Origin: Cristatella mucedo
Taxonomy: Eukaryota > Bryozoa > Phylactolaemata > Cristatellidae
Assembly: GCA_009760855.2 (NCBI GenBank)
Contig: WPIO01000115.1
Location: forward strand, 37,501-66,000
Length of the DNA stretch: 28,500 nucleotides
Direction of reading: 5' to 3'
The notes under the pieces were generated by a model, which made no database searches, was not told where the DNA came from, and saw only the letters and a program-made list of their open reading frames with translations. Position numbers and translations under genes: made by a program. Shown here piece after piece: positions 1-9,340 of the stretch. Positions within the stretch are counted from its first letter, which is position 1; each line of letters opens with the position of its first letter.

Positions 1-668
1 TAAATATTTTGTTCAGCATACTCTTCTAATTGCTTGGGTGGTTGTCAGCCCTGTAAGCGAATTACATCAACTGAACTGAATAGATTGGCATTATTTTTCT
101 ACCAAAGCTCAGCACAGATGCTTTCTAAAACAATAATGTACACGTTTATCTATAGCTCTATGCATTTATTTTTATTATTAATCAAGCAATTTTTAGATCG
201 TTCAAAATTAAGTCAGCACTGACACTCATGCTTGTCTTAACTGTCGTGGTAAGTGCATCTCTAAAATAGAACATAATTCTGATTTCAAAATAGCATACAG
301 TTGTTAAGTTTAACTAGAAGATGCATTTATAACCATTGCATACTTCGTCAATGCTATCAAAAGAATTGCGAGTGCTGAATTTCTAATTGCTAATGTTTTT
401 GAGGTCAAAGTAAGGGTGACTGAAGGAAGCGAAGGTATATTGACAAACGTTGATTTCTATGCGGTTATTTGAACAACGATATATAACGTGATAATACCTT
501 TATTTTATTTTCCAAAGCAAGCACCTCCAGAATGCCATTAAATCTGAATGGGCCAATATCCCAGAGTAGCCAAAACGAAATTGGAGGATGTCAGCGCTTT
601 TGTGAGTAAAGCTAGTCACCATCATATTGAGCTTTCTTCTGCACTTAACTAGCCTAATGAGCTACTGC

Positions 669-670
<2 letters not shown>
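1..670. other. non-genic DNA, nothing recognised
   Basis: I see no homology to a protein family, no repeat and no RNA gene here. The open frames are short, lack recognisable motifs and show no exon-like conservation that I can judge by eye. Confidence 0.5.
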
Positions 671-707
<37 letters not shown>

Positions 708-718
708 GAGAGAAAGAG

Positions 719-750
<32 letters not shown>

Positions 751-960
751 AGGACAGATAACAGAGTGAGATGACGGAAGAGAGAGAGAGAGACGGAGAC
801 AGAGGAAAAGGCAGAGGGAAGAACTGAAAGAGTGAGAGAGACAGAGAAATAGAGACAGAGAGACAGAGAGATAGAGAGACAGAGAGACAGAGACACAGAG
901 ACACAGAGAGGCAGAGAGACAGAGACACAGAGACACAGAGACACAGAGACACAGAGACAC

Positions 961-993
<33 letters not shown>

Positions 994-1214
994 CAGAGAG
1001 ACAGAGAGACAGAGAGACAGAGAGACAGAGAGACAGAGAGACAGAGAGACAGAGAGACAGAGAGACAGAGAGACAGAGAGACAGAGAGACAGAGAGACAG
1101 AGAGACAGAGAGACAGAGAGACAGAGAGACAGAGAGACAGAGACAGAGAGACAGAGAGACAGAGAGACAGAGAGATAGCGAGACAGAGAGACAGAGAGAC
1201 AGAGAGAGTGACGG
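671..1214. repeat. purine-rich satellite: (GA)n grading into (ACAGAGAG)n
   Basis: The + strand is almost pure purine, with C in place of every fourth to eighth base. It opens with (GA)n at about 672-705, passes through imperfect GA/GACA mixtures, and from about 983 to 1141 becomes a near-perfect 8-base tandem repeat, ACAGAGAG, of about 20 units. After a 2-base slip at 1141 a few more units follow, with one AGATAGCG variant near 1174. Long Ser/Leu/Cys-type open frames on the minus strand arise only because an 8-base unit rarely makes stops. They are not genes. Such polypurine tracts are prone to slippage and can adopt triplex-like structures, which is general knowledge and not shown here. Confidence 0.95.
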
Positions 1215-1958
1215 AGAGAAAGTGTATGTGTAAGCAGAACATATGTAGAAATGCTTTATAATCGTTATTAGTCAGTCAGCAAAGTTCTGAGGGGCGCGTC
1301 GTATGATCTACATACCTAGATACTACTACGATCATACTTCATGCAAATGTCCTAAATTTGCTTGTTACGGGTCTGAAGGAAGCCTCAATAATTTCCGCAC
1401 TGAAGCTGACAGCAGAAATGCTTGTCAAGCAAATGAATTCGAATTTGTAATGCCTTTTTATGCTTACGAGCTGAGCATTGGCTGTAGAATTGCCTGTTGA
1501 TTCATGGCAGTTCCGTTTTCAAGACAATGCTGGGCCATCCTGCCTCTTGATGGAAATTGTCTAGCCACGTGACACAAGTGTTTCTTCTAGCTTGGCTGCG
1601 GACTTTCTCACTTCAATTAGTAAAGATAGTTGTATTGCAAGAGGATAAGGTTTTGAAATACTGAGATTTCCTGCATTCTATTTTAAATTCCTTATCTAGA
1701 GATATACAGATAGTACTGAAGCTATGTAATGCATTATATAGCTAAATACGGAGTCATTTTCCTCTAAAACTTGAATAAATTATTAAGCATTTGAATGTTG
1801 CTTGCTAGTTTTTTTAAATCGCAATTTCTTAAATCAGCTGTGAAAGCAAACGTGGAATATTATCTCTGATTGGAAGGGTGTGTTTTTTCCGCCATTTTAT
1901 AAAAATGATCTGTCATTGAAGGCCAAATGAATAAATGTAAGTTCCCAGATATAGGATT
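1215..1958. other. non-genic DNA, nothing recognised
   Basis: No coding or repeat homology is visible. The only structure I noticed is an 8-base inverted repeat, GTATGATC at 1301-1308 and GATCATAC at 1330-1337, which is short enough to be chance. Confidence 0.45.
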
Positions 1959-1959
1959 T

Positions 1960-2330
1960 ACAACGACCTACATAGGAAAGTAGGCATAGGTTGAGTACCT
2001 CTGCTCGATCTTTAGCCAACTGTTGATACTATCGACCAGCAAGTCATTCTTGAGTGCTTCTCATCTCGCCTAGGCATTACGAGCACTGCCCTGCAAAGGC
2101 TCAGATCCTATCTCAGTGAGAGACTCCAGCTCCAGAATATTTACTGGAATAGACAAAGATCATCCGAGCTACCACTGAAATATGGGATAATCTCTCAGGG
2201 CTCCATGCTTGTTCTAGTTCTTTTTACATTTCATACACTCCCTTTTGCCGATCTGATTGCCAAGCAAAATCTTGGCTTTCACTTGGAAAAATCCATGCAA
2301 GTTTATATCCTCTACATTTGGATATATAAA
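1960..2330 (+). mobile_element. Family A LINE copy A1: decayed RT palm fragment
   Basis: This is a CR1/L2-type reverse-transcriptase fragment. From 2004 it reads LDL*PTVDTIDQQVILE, the palm motif A region of LINE RTs (usual form LDLSAAFDTVDH), with a TAG stop at 2013. In the same frame follow RLGITSTALQ, RSYLS, RSSELPLKYG and a degenerate (V)PQG stretch reading ISQGSML near 2190. The match to copy A4 at 19130-19350 is clear in both protein and DNA. Homology fades after the LGFH residues near 2280, where the catalytic ADD box should follow and is missing. It is a dead fragment: the catalytic box and everything downstream are lost. The upstream edge near 1960 is set by weak similarity to the minus strand at 4190-4290. 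Confidence 0.8.
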
Positions 2331-2676
2331 TATTTGGATCTACCACCGGCTTCTGGCTATCTTGAGAGCCTAAGCACCACGATGGCTCGTTCAAGTCTGT
2401 CTGAGAGCAAGCCAGCAGTCCGATGCTTACTATCACACCTGGGTTGTAGGGCTGTGTCTTGCAACTGAAAGTAGTTCCCTGATCCACCCTTATTGGCCTG
2501 GTCCAACCACAAACGGTGTGGCAATCACTGTAGCAACCAGCAGTGGATTACCTAAATCTGGCTTATAGCCCTACTTTTAGCTCCAAACTCACTGCAGAAA
2601 ACAAGAGACAGCTTATATCTCGAAAAAAGTATACGTAGCGACGGTGCTAAGACGATGTAACACTCTAGTCCTATCA
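2331..2676. other. non-genic interval between LINE copies
   Basis: The sequence may begin with the badly decayed continuation of copy A1, since a TMQVYILY-like remnant could echo the family's ADDTQLYL box, but past about 2340 I see no convincing match. No other feature is visible. Confidence 0.4.
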
Positions 2677-2677
2677 A

Positions 2678-2760
2678 TGATATTAATAATAAAACGCTTA
2701 ATTAAGAGCCCTAAGGAAGTCATTCTCTTTTTAAGCTCTTTACCTTTGCTGCAAATTAAT
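2678..2760 (-). repeat. Family A 3'-terminal stem-loop and (ATT)n tail of A2
   Basis: This is the 3' end of A2. The arms AAGAGC (2704-2709) and GCTCTT (2735-2740) are perfectly complementary. Compared with the A8 arms (AAAGCGCC and GGCGCTTT), both sides have changed in a way that keeps pairing. A short TAATAATA run at about 2681-2692 is the remains of the microsatellite tail. Confidence 0.8.
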
Positions 2761-2964
2761 CGCAATCAAATGAGTAGAGGTAGCTTGCTCGATAAATAGC
2801 ACGAACAAAATTGTTAGGGGCGACGTGCTCAAGGTTGGTATGCAAGTGTGGTTAGTGGCAGCATGCACAGCATTAGCACTCGTAAGCGAATACATTGCAA
2901 ACTACAGGGACCTAGTTTAAAGTTGAGAATAATAGATGCGTTTTAAATTTCTTTTAAAATGTGG

Positions 2965-3315
2965 TTAATTGGGGGATGACGGGAGATAAGTCGATAGCCT
3001 GTCTTTGGTTTGGAAAACATTCCAATTGAAGGCACGGTTTTCAAATGATTTGAGGTACTTACGAGGTCTAAGTAAACAGTTAGATTCATTAAAGCTAGTT
3101 CTAAGACGTATAGTGGAGTGAGGCAGAATACCTGATCGGCAGAATATAGTCAATGAGTGAATTGACCTAAAAATGAGCGACAAAACCTTGAAGTCAATGG
3201 GTGGATTGACTGTGTGCCAGTGTAGGCCGGCTATACTGGGTGTGCTCCTGCATCTGAGACGATCCCGACAGACATGACTGGGTTTTGAGTTTTGCACCAG
3301 CTGTAAGCACCTCAT
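2965..3315 (-). pseudogene. RT C-terminal remnant of family A copy A2
   Basis: This open stretch encodes the C-terminal region of a CR1/L2-type ORF2. It shows LQLVQNS near its start, then LHWHTVNPPIDFKVLSL (family form LHWLPVRQRIDFKVL) and later LRPRKYLKSFENRAF (family form IPRTNLKSFGDRAF). Relative to A3 and A8 it carries many substitutions and a changed ending, so it is a fossil. It lies after the RT catalytic domain in the intact protein. The role of this C-terminal segment in LINE proteins is not firmly established. Confidence 0.75.
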
Positions 3316-3621
3316 TAGACAGGCTTGTAGACCAGGGAGAAGTGATTAACGTAAATCAAGACGGATGCCAAAAGTCCATTGACCCTATCAGATGTAGTTT
3401 CTCTGTGTAAGAAAACCAAATTTTAGCAATGTTAACAATTGGAAAGTAGGTAGACTTAATTGTGGAGCTGATGTGGTAATCGGAAGAAGGGTCACTTTAG
3501 ATAGCATGCATAATTAACGGACAATATGCTGAAATAGACGATTTCGAACTTCAGCTCTTACACTTTCTGAATCATACTTTCTTTGATTAAAACAAATTTT
3601 TTATTGTAATCTTTCATTTAA

Positions 3622-3772
3622 GAAAATTGCTGCCATCAATGTGCAGGCTACCGAATGCGTACCGAAAGCCGCTTAGGCTGTTAGTGTGCTATAAAAAGCT
3701 CTCCTGCGTAACACCCAAATAGTCTTTATGACTTTGTGGAGTTACAAACGGAGATACATTACGTTGCATTAC
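3622..3772 (+). mobile_element. Family B 3' tail nested inside A2
   Basis: The stretch GGCTACCGAATGCGTACC at about 3648, followed by AAAGCCGCTTAGGCTG and, near 3740, GTGGAGTTACAAACGGAG, matches the 3' end of family B copy B1 at 17675-17800 on the same strand. It interrupts A2 between adjacent A codons, so it is a strongly 5'-truncated B insertion of about 150 bases in the opposite orientation. Imperfect repeats CATCAATGTGCA (3634) and CATCAATACATGCA (about 3780) flank it and may be the target-site duplication. Boundaries are good to about 10 bases. Confidence 0.75.
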
Positions 3773-4085
3773 TGATGTCATCAATACATGCAACAAGGGA
3801 ATCGAGAGAACTCGAGATACTCGAGGGCTGTGAGAGATAAAAGCAAAGGTACAACTGATTGCCATTCGCATTGAAGTGAAAGGCTATGTTTTGCTTGGCA
3901 ATAACATCGGCAAGAGGGAGAGTATGTACCGCGACGAGAGCCGGACCTAACAAAGAGCACTGAGGTACCCCATATTTAAGAGGTACCTCCGATGATCTAT
4001 GTCGATTCACATTATTACTCTGGAGTTTTCCATTGAGATTGGACCCAAAACACTAGCACACAGTGCCAGGATTGCCTGGCCAAAT
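3759..4085 (-). pseudogene. RT palm remnant of family A copy A2
   Basis: The minus strand encodes FRSNLNGKLQS, RSSEVPLKYG, VPQCSLLGPAL, HTLPLADVIAKQ, then FHFNANGNQLYLCF and LDSLVACIDDIS. These are LINE RT palm motifs B and C. The catalytic box, normally F/Y-A-D-D, has become N-A-N-G, so activity is lost. Homology continues upstream of the first Met to about 4085, through codons equivalent to LGITGTALQWF. The fragment stops where the nested 81-base tail begins at 4102, and is cut downstream by the family B tail. Confidence 0.8.
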
Positions 4086-4101
4086 GAGAAACCCTGGAGA
4101 A

Positions 4102-4182
4102 TAATAATAATAATATTAATGTAGTTGATAAAGCACCCTCATATAACTTAATCTCTTTCTAAGTGCTTTACATTTGCTGAGA
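4102..4182 (-). mobile_element. Tail-only family A insertion inside A2, with 6-base direct repeats
   Basis: This 81-base segment consists only of the family A 3' stem-loop and (ATT)n tail. Its arms AAAGCAC (4130-4136) and GTGCTTT (4163-4169) pair perfectly, and a TAATAATAA run covers about 4102-4116. GGAGAA occurs immediately outside each end, at 4096-4101 and 4183-4188. Taking out the segment and one GGAGAA joins the A2 codons DDQV and the following ILE-equivalent directly, as in copy A1 at 2040. It is therefore an extreme 5'-truncated insertion of A into an older A copy, not an internal deletion. Confidence 0.85.
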
Positions 4183-4290
4183 GGAGAACTTGGTCATCGA
4201 CAGCCTCACAGGCTTCCGAAAGATCAAGCGAAAGAAGTGGAGGTACTCTGCCCATGTCTTTTGAAATTTAGGACTGAATATGAAAATGAC

Positions 4291-4514
4291 TTTGATCTTC
4301 AGTCTCAATTTTTAGCAGGGGGAAGAAATTTCACATCATTTAAGTTACTTAAGGCGAAGAAATATATCGGTCAGATTCCTGACTGAAATGGGCCAGCCCC
4401 CACGACTAATGTGATAAGCTTATCTTAAAGTAAAGACTGACTTGCACAAAATCAGAAAATGAACCTCAGAATAATGTATATTAGAAATGCAACACTGAGA
4501 ATCAATGGAGTTAA
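4291..4514. other. unassigned DNA next to A2
   Basis: By position this should hold the upstream RT fingers of A2 on the minus strand, but I could not find convincing motif residues. An open frame at 4174-4386 (+) is antisense to A2 over its first part and has no recognisable domain. Confidence 0.35.
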
Positions 4515-4730
4515 CTGTCACTCATTATCTAAACTATTTGTCTCTTGTAGCTTGTAAGTGAAATATGATTTGTATGGATGATTTCAACATTCGTATTGAT
4601 AAATTATCCAATGCATTTAGCACTGATTATGGTGAAGTTACTGACTCGGGATCTGGGAATAATTTCAGCTATACGGGTAATTGTGGCACGATACTCATGT
4701 TCAACCCGGTAAGCCTTATTACCAGCTATT
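4515..4730 (+). pseudogene. LINE APE-type endonuclease fragment
   Basis: The frame from 4565 reads MDDFNIRIDKLSNAF, which corresponds to the GDFNIHID motif of apurinic-like endonucleases in CR1/L2 LINEs; the conserved Gly before DFN is Asp here. Further on, GNCGTILMFNPVS lines up with the usual HxxGxxLDLV motif, with LD changed to MF. In a working element this enzyme nicks the target DNA. It is in the opposite orientation to A2 and is not joined to an RT, so it is a free-standing fossil. It could belong to family A, but no endonuclease-bearing A copy is available here for comparison. Confidence 0.6.
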
Positions 4731-5177
4731 TGCAGGAAACTGTTTCATGAATTCTGAAATCAACAGTTATGTAGCAAATGGCTTATTTTTGAAAGTTAAA
4801 ATTGCTTGGTATTTCCAAATATCAGTACAGCTCTTTAACCGGGTCTCATGCGGGTAGTTTAAAAAACATATGCAAAGATGGCTCGGCAAATTTTCGTGAA
4901 CGAAGGCGAACCATCTTTAGCTAGATCTCAAAATCAGCTCCACAGTTGTGCCACGCTTATACATTATGCCACAATGTTTTTATAGCGCTTTACAGGCTAA
5001 TTTTAAACACAGCCAACTGTTAAAGTTGATTAATTTACAAACATTGGCCGTTTGAAAACCTTGCATAAGAAACTGCACACCAAATTGCTCGTCATATTTT
5101 GTTTTTGCCCGCCGCACAAGTCTGCCAAATTGAAATAATAAGGTAGACGTTTGGGGTGTATTTTTTAAATAAGTTAC
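4731..5177. other. unassigned interval with a small hairpin
   Basis: No homology is recognised. AAAGATGG at about 4876 and CCATCTTT at about 4911 form an 8-base inverted repeat with partly matching extensions (CTCG and CGAA). This sits between two LINE fragments in the same orientation and could be a remnant of the element joining them, but I cannot show that. Confidence 0.35.
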
Positions 5178-5645
5178 ATAGCACGTGCCACATGACTCCT
5201 CTTCTCACCGAATTTCACTGGCTCATAGCAAGGCAACTCATTGACTTCAAGGATATCACTTCTTTTAGGTCTCTTAATTCTTTCACTCCAGCCTGCCTAT
5301 CAGATGAATTACCCCACCAGGCTAAGTGTAGTATCACCCAATCTTTTTGAATCTAACTGTCTTAGTATACCTCGTACGAATCACGAATCCTTTGGAGATC
5401 ATGTCATTAGTTCGTATGCTCCCAAATCACAGATCTCATTACCGACTTGCTTCATGACATCTGCTGACTTGTCCACATTACAAACGTTTGTTCTTATCAT
5501 TTAATAAGATCTTGTGATTATTTACGTATCTGCTTATGCATTCTGAGAGTGAGCTTGCTGCAAATAACCATGCCTGCATGCTGACCACGTGCATGTCACC
5601 ACTAACCCCACTATTCTTGCTATTTATTGAGTGTACTAAAACTAA
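5178..5645 (+). mobile_element. Family A C-terminal and 3'UTR fragment
   Basis: The protein-level match to A8 covers CHMTPLLTEFHWL, IDFKDITSFRSLNS, ACLSDELPHQAK and, after a frameshift near 5345, IPRTNHESFGDH, SSYAPKS and SLPTCF. The DNA then follows the A 3'UTR (CTTATGCATTCTGAG, TGCATGCTGACCACGTGCATG, CCACTAACC) until about 5645, where similarity stops. The terminal stem-loop and ATT tail are missing. It is truncated at both ends and carries at least one frameshift. Confidence 0.8.
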
Positions 5646-6498
5646 CCGATCAGCCGTTCATAACGTTCAGCAACTCCTAGTTTCCTAAAAAAAGATTGAC
5701 TTCTCCAAGGGAACTATATCAATGTAATTATATTATTATTACAATAGCGGTTTATTAATGGTAGTTTGTTAGCTTTGCAAGGCTACCGAAGTCATCAGGT
5801 AAAAAGAGGCGCGCACAATGGAAAGACTGTATTTTATGAATGCATTGAATTGAAACTATTTCTAACTTAAAACTGAATTCGCTATTAGGTGACGCTTATT
5901 GATGAACTAGCTAATTATTATCAGTTCAAAAATATGGGGATGCTTACTGGGCAGTGCCTAAAGTGAGCGCATTTTGCGAACGTGCATGTGCAATTAAACT
6001 TAATGCAGTTATTTTGCCTTGAACTCTGTTTTGAAATGTGGGGAAGCTCAAACACTGTCTCACGAAATTACTTTGCCAATACGATACTGTAGCTTGACAA
6101 TTTGGCTTGTTTCCGAGGCTGCTCATCAACATCCACTGCAAGAAAATGCCCAATATAGATCTTTTATAGTTGACGAGTCAAAAGTGAAAACATTTTCATT
6201 TATTTAGAAAATATGACCCGCATTTTGTAATCTTACTTAATAACGGCTGCTCTATCGCAGTATGTTGGCAAATGAGTGTGAAATTCAGAATTATCCCTTA
6301 GCTTATTATAGAAAATAAGAAAAATTAAATCACGGCTCCACTAACCTACCTCAGGTACTGCAGCGTTTTTAATACCACTGTTGTAAGTAAATTACGTATT
6401 TGAAAACCCTAAAGTCGTTGAGTAACCATTGGTTGAGTGTTCTAGGTAAAAGTATGCGGTATTGAGAAGCTAAGTTTGGGTTCTGTTTCAGGGAGACA
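5646..6498. other. non-genic DNA
   Basis: No protein homology is visible. GGCTACCGAAGTCAT near 5780 resembles the beginning of the family B tail, as at 9210, but the match lasts only about 15 bases and I do not call an element. A TATTATTATTA run at 5730-5742 is a minor simple repeat. Confidence 0.4.
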
Positions 6499-6600
6499 GT
6501 AATAATAATAGTAATAATAATTTTGTACTTGATAAAGCACCCCCAGAGAACTTAATATCTTTCTCGGCACTTTACATTTGCTGCAAAGAGAAATGCAATT
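6499..6600 (-). repeat. Family A 3'-terminal stem-loop and tail of A3
   Basis: This contains the interrupted (ATT)n tail (AATAATAATAGTAATAATAA on the + strand) followed by the conserved stem-loop segment. In this copy the arms are AAAGTGCC and GGTGCTTT on the element's sense strand, which in RNA pair only with G-U wobbles at two positions. Confidence 0.75.
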
Positions 6601-6650
6601 AAATGGTAAGTAAAATGTGGCTTGAAGAATAAACAAAATGAATAACGTGG

Positions 6651-7457
6651 TTAGGGGTGACAAGCACAGGGTCTGCATGCAAATGTGGTTAGTGGCAGCA
6701 TGCACAGTGTCAGCAAGCATAAGAACATCAAGGACGAATCACAGGGACCCACTAGATGCTGTCCTAAATAGGTGTGTTTTAAATTCCTTTTAAATGTGGT
6801 CGGATCAGGGGATGTTCTGATGCAGGTCGGGAGGAAGTTCCAGGCTTTGGGAGCATACGAGGTAAATGCACGGTCTCCAAAGGATTTGAGGTTTGTACGA
6901 GGTATTACTAGATTGTTGGATTCCGAAAAGCGTGTGGTACGATGCCTGGCCTGATCGGGGAGTATGTCGGAGAGATAGGCTGAAGCCATAGAATGAAGGG
7001 ACCTAAAAGTGAGATACAAAACCTTGAAGTCAATCCGTTGCCTCACTGGTAGCCAGTGCAGGTCAGCGAGAAGTGGAGTAACGTGGCAACTGCGACACAC
7101 ACGACAGACAAGCCTAGCTGCAGAGTTTTGCACCAGCTGCAATCGCCTGATTGCACACGCAGGTAGGCCAGTAAGCAATGAGTTGCAGAAGTCGAGACGA
7201 GATGTCACGAATGCATGGACTAACTTGGACGTGGTAGCCTTATCTAAGCAAGCCCGAATTTTATTAATGTTATGAAGCTGAAAATAGGAAGATTTGACTG
7301 TGGAGCTGATATGGTTGTCTAACGAGAGGTCGATTTGGAACATGACACCTAGATTTTCAGCTGATTCGACAGGAGATAAACTGGCAGAGCCAATTTTGAG
7401 CGTCACCCTTTCCAATTTCTGAATCACACTGGGTTTGTCTATAACTAGTAAGTGCAT
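6651..7457 (-). pseudogene. RT C-terminal region of family A copy A3
   Basis: The 268-codon frame covers the segment after the RT catalytic box. Visible motifs in order are LGVMFQIDLSLDNHISS (about residues 37-53), the ACLDKATTSKLVHAFVTSRL stretch, LQLVQNSAARLV, ITPLL-like VTPLLADLHWLPVRQRIDF, IPRTNLKSFGDRAF, SYAPKAWNFLP and TFKRNLK. The WN-LP and FK-LKT(Y)LF endings are typical of CR1/L2/Jockey-type ORF2 proteins. A one-base deletion near 6780, relative to A8, shifts the last codons. The natural ending (TYLFRTAFSGSL, stop) is replaced by about 40 codons of translated 3'UTR. It lacks the endonuclease and the catalytic palm, so it cannot act alone. Confidence 0.85.
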
Positions 7458-7465
7458 TTTGCCAA

Positions 7466-7640
7466 TATTTCAGCTACTTTAGCCATAACGTCTATATGTC
7501 CTTAGCCCGTTCAAGTTGCAAGAGACGAAAAGAAGCAACTAACTTAACAGTCAATTTGTCAATCTAAGTTTAAATCAGTGTCGATGCCCTTTCGATTTTT
7601 CGGCATCTCCGTCTCTCTCTCCGCCTGTATCTCTCTTTTC

Positions 7641-7643
<3 letters not shown>
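7466..7643. other. short unassigned spacer
   Basis: This lies between the truncated 5' end of A3 and the microsatellite. Nothing is recognised beyond increasing TC richness from about 7610. Confidence 0.4.
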
Positions 7644-8299
<656 letters not shown>

Positions 8300-9340
8300 C
8301 TGAAGATATTCAGCTGTATTTGTCATATAAAAAATCGGAATGTGCTGTGGCCACTACATGCTTGCCTGGCCGAAATGTGATACTAGATTTTGGATCAATT
8401 TTTGAAAGTCAACGACGATAACAATAAACTGCTGCTCATAACACACCCTAAGAACATGGATTGATTAGAAGGCGTTGCTCTTCTGATAGGAGATGCTGCT
8501 GTGCGACCATCACTAAGAGCTAAAATTTAAGGTTTCGTCTTTCTCAGCTGCTTCGATTTTAACAAACTCCTTCTAAAGGCTGATTGTACAGCTACCCACC
8601 ACGTGTGCTCCCTTTCTAAGTTAAGGAGTTGTCGGTCTACCGAAGCTTGCACAGAAATTAGCCAGCTCGTTAGTTCTGACACGGTTAGATCGTTCTTTTT
8701 CCCTCTGGGCCAGGCATTTAAAAAAGGCAACCAGGTCATTGAAGCTGGTTATAAATATGGCAATATTACTAGCTTAAAAATGCCAAAACATTTGACATTG
8801 TAATTATTCTAGCTAAAAGAGCTAGCATTGCCGCCGATTGATCAACAGCTACTCAGCAAAGTTCTAGCTCTAAACCACTCTGATTGCAAAGGTTCAGTTC
8901 CTCCAAACCTAGCTAAACTTCCACACAAATTTCAGCTACCTCATACTCTCAATTCCTGTATGGACTGTAAGTTAGTTGTTCAGTACTCCGCTTCAAGATG
9001 GTGTAAGACAGAAGCCTAGTTGTGCAGGTTGTAGGCTGAGGAACTCACTTCCATCATTCCTGATCAAGGACACATGCTCTTCCACTGAAGACAATGGCAA
9101 GTCATTTCCAGCTGTCCGGAGCTGTTACCCCCACGTTACTCACAATCTCAAATGCTACCCGTCCTCTAAGATGGTTAATAATTACTCTTAGTTGCTTGAG
9201 ATAAAGTCTTTTGGCTACCGAAGGCATCTCGAAAACATATTAGGCTGTGAGTGAGACGTGCACAGCTCTGGATTTTAACACTCATGCAGAGGTTGAGGCT
9301 TTGTAAAATTACTGACTGAGGCACTTTATACGACAATGCA
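8300..9340 (+). mobile_element. Family B LINE copy B2, degenerate 3' half
   Basis: The copy starts at the RT catalytic box region. ATTCAGCTGTATTTG near 8310 matches ACTCAGCTGTATTTG after the ADD box in B1 at 16768. Next come matches to the linker (CAACGACGATAACAATAAACTG, CTGCTGCTCATAACACACCC against B1 16880-16915). A possible LRNSLPS motif lies near 9040 (family form LWNSLP). The tail (TTTGGCTACCGAAGGCAT, TTAGGCTGTGAGTG) runs at about 9207-9330. Coding frames are broken everywhere. The centre, about 8540-8900, does not align clearly with B1 and could be an unidentified insertion. Confidence 0.65.

Larger units (their letters stand above)
2678..4290 (-). mobile_element. Family A LINE copy A2, carrying two nested insertions
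   Basis: Read on the minus strand, this copy runs from RT motif A (LDLSEACEAVDDQVLL at about 4235-4188) through FRSNLNGKL, RSSEVPLKYG, VPQCSLLGP, LGFHF-equivalent and LYLCFYLSQP residues. It continues through the C-terminal region (LQLVQNS, DFKVLSLIFRS) to the 3'UTR and the terminal stem-loop, ending in (ATT)n near 2680. The ADD catalytic box is mutated to NANGN at about 3880, so the RT is dead, and there are many frameshifts. Two foreign segments interrupt it. One is an 81-base family A tail at 4102-4182. The other is a family B tail at 3622-3772, between the ACIDDIS and DKTNF-equivalent codons. The outer 5' limit, near 4290, is where similarity to copy A1 ends. The original 5' part of the element is absent. 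Confidence 0.82.
6499..7465 (-). mobile_element. Family A LINE copy A3, well preserved 3' third
   Basis: This is a 5'-truncated CR1/L2-type element on the minus strand. It starts inside ORF2 at the DKTNLLVI-equivalent codons (KMHLLVIDKP near 7457) and continues to the 3'UTR, the terminal stem-loop and an (ATT)n-type tail at 6499-6523. About 200 codons remain in a single open frame. The close match to A8, across both coding and UTR sequence, suggests recent insertion. I could not identify a target-site duplication. Confidence 0.88.

Noticed and set aside
671-1214. Possible CRISPR array because of regular repeats
   Set aside because: The units are 8 bases long and directly adjoining, with no unique spacers. 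It is a simple tandem repeat in eukaryotic DNA.
649-1242. 197-codon Ser/Leu/Cys-rich open frame on the minus strand, and overlapping frames
   Set aside because: It is a translation of the purine satellite. All frames of the 8-base unit are nearly stop-free, and the composition is purely that of the repeat.
4102-4290. A non-autonomous family A derivative made by joining RT motif A directly to the 3' tail
   Set aside because: The RT sequence resumes on the other side of the tail at 4095, and both sides carry GGAGAA, so an insertion explains it better than a deletion.
5780-5830. Another family B tail
   Set aside because: Only about 15 bases, starting GGCTACCGAAG, agree with the copy at 9212. 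The rest does not follow the B tail.
7009-7275. 88-codon open frame on the + strand over A3, and similar ones at 25539-25736 (-), 25791-26039 (-), 19690-19932 (-) and 6772-6954 (+)
   Set aside because: All are antisense shadows of the family A ORF2. The same antisense words recur in each copy only because the sense strand is repeated.
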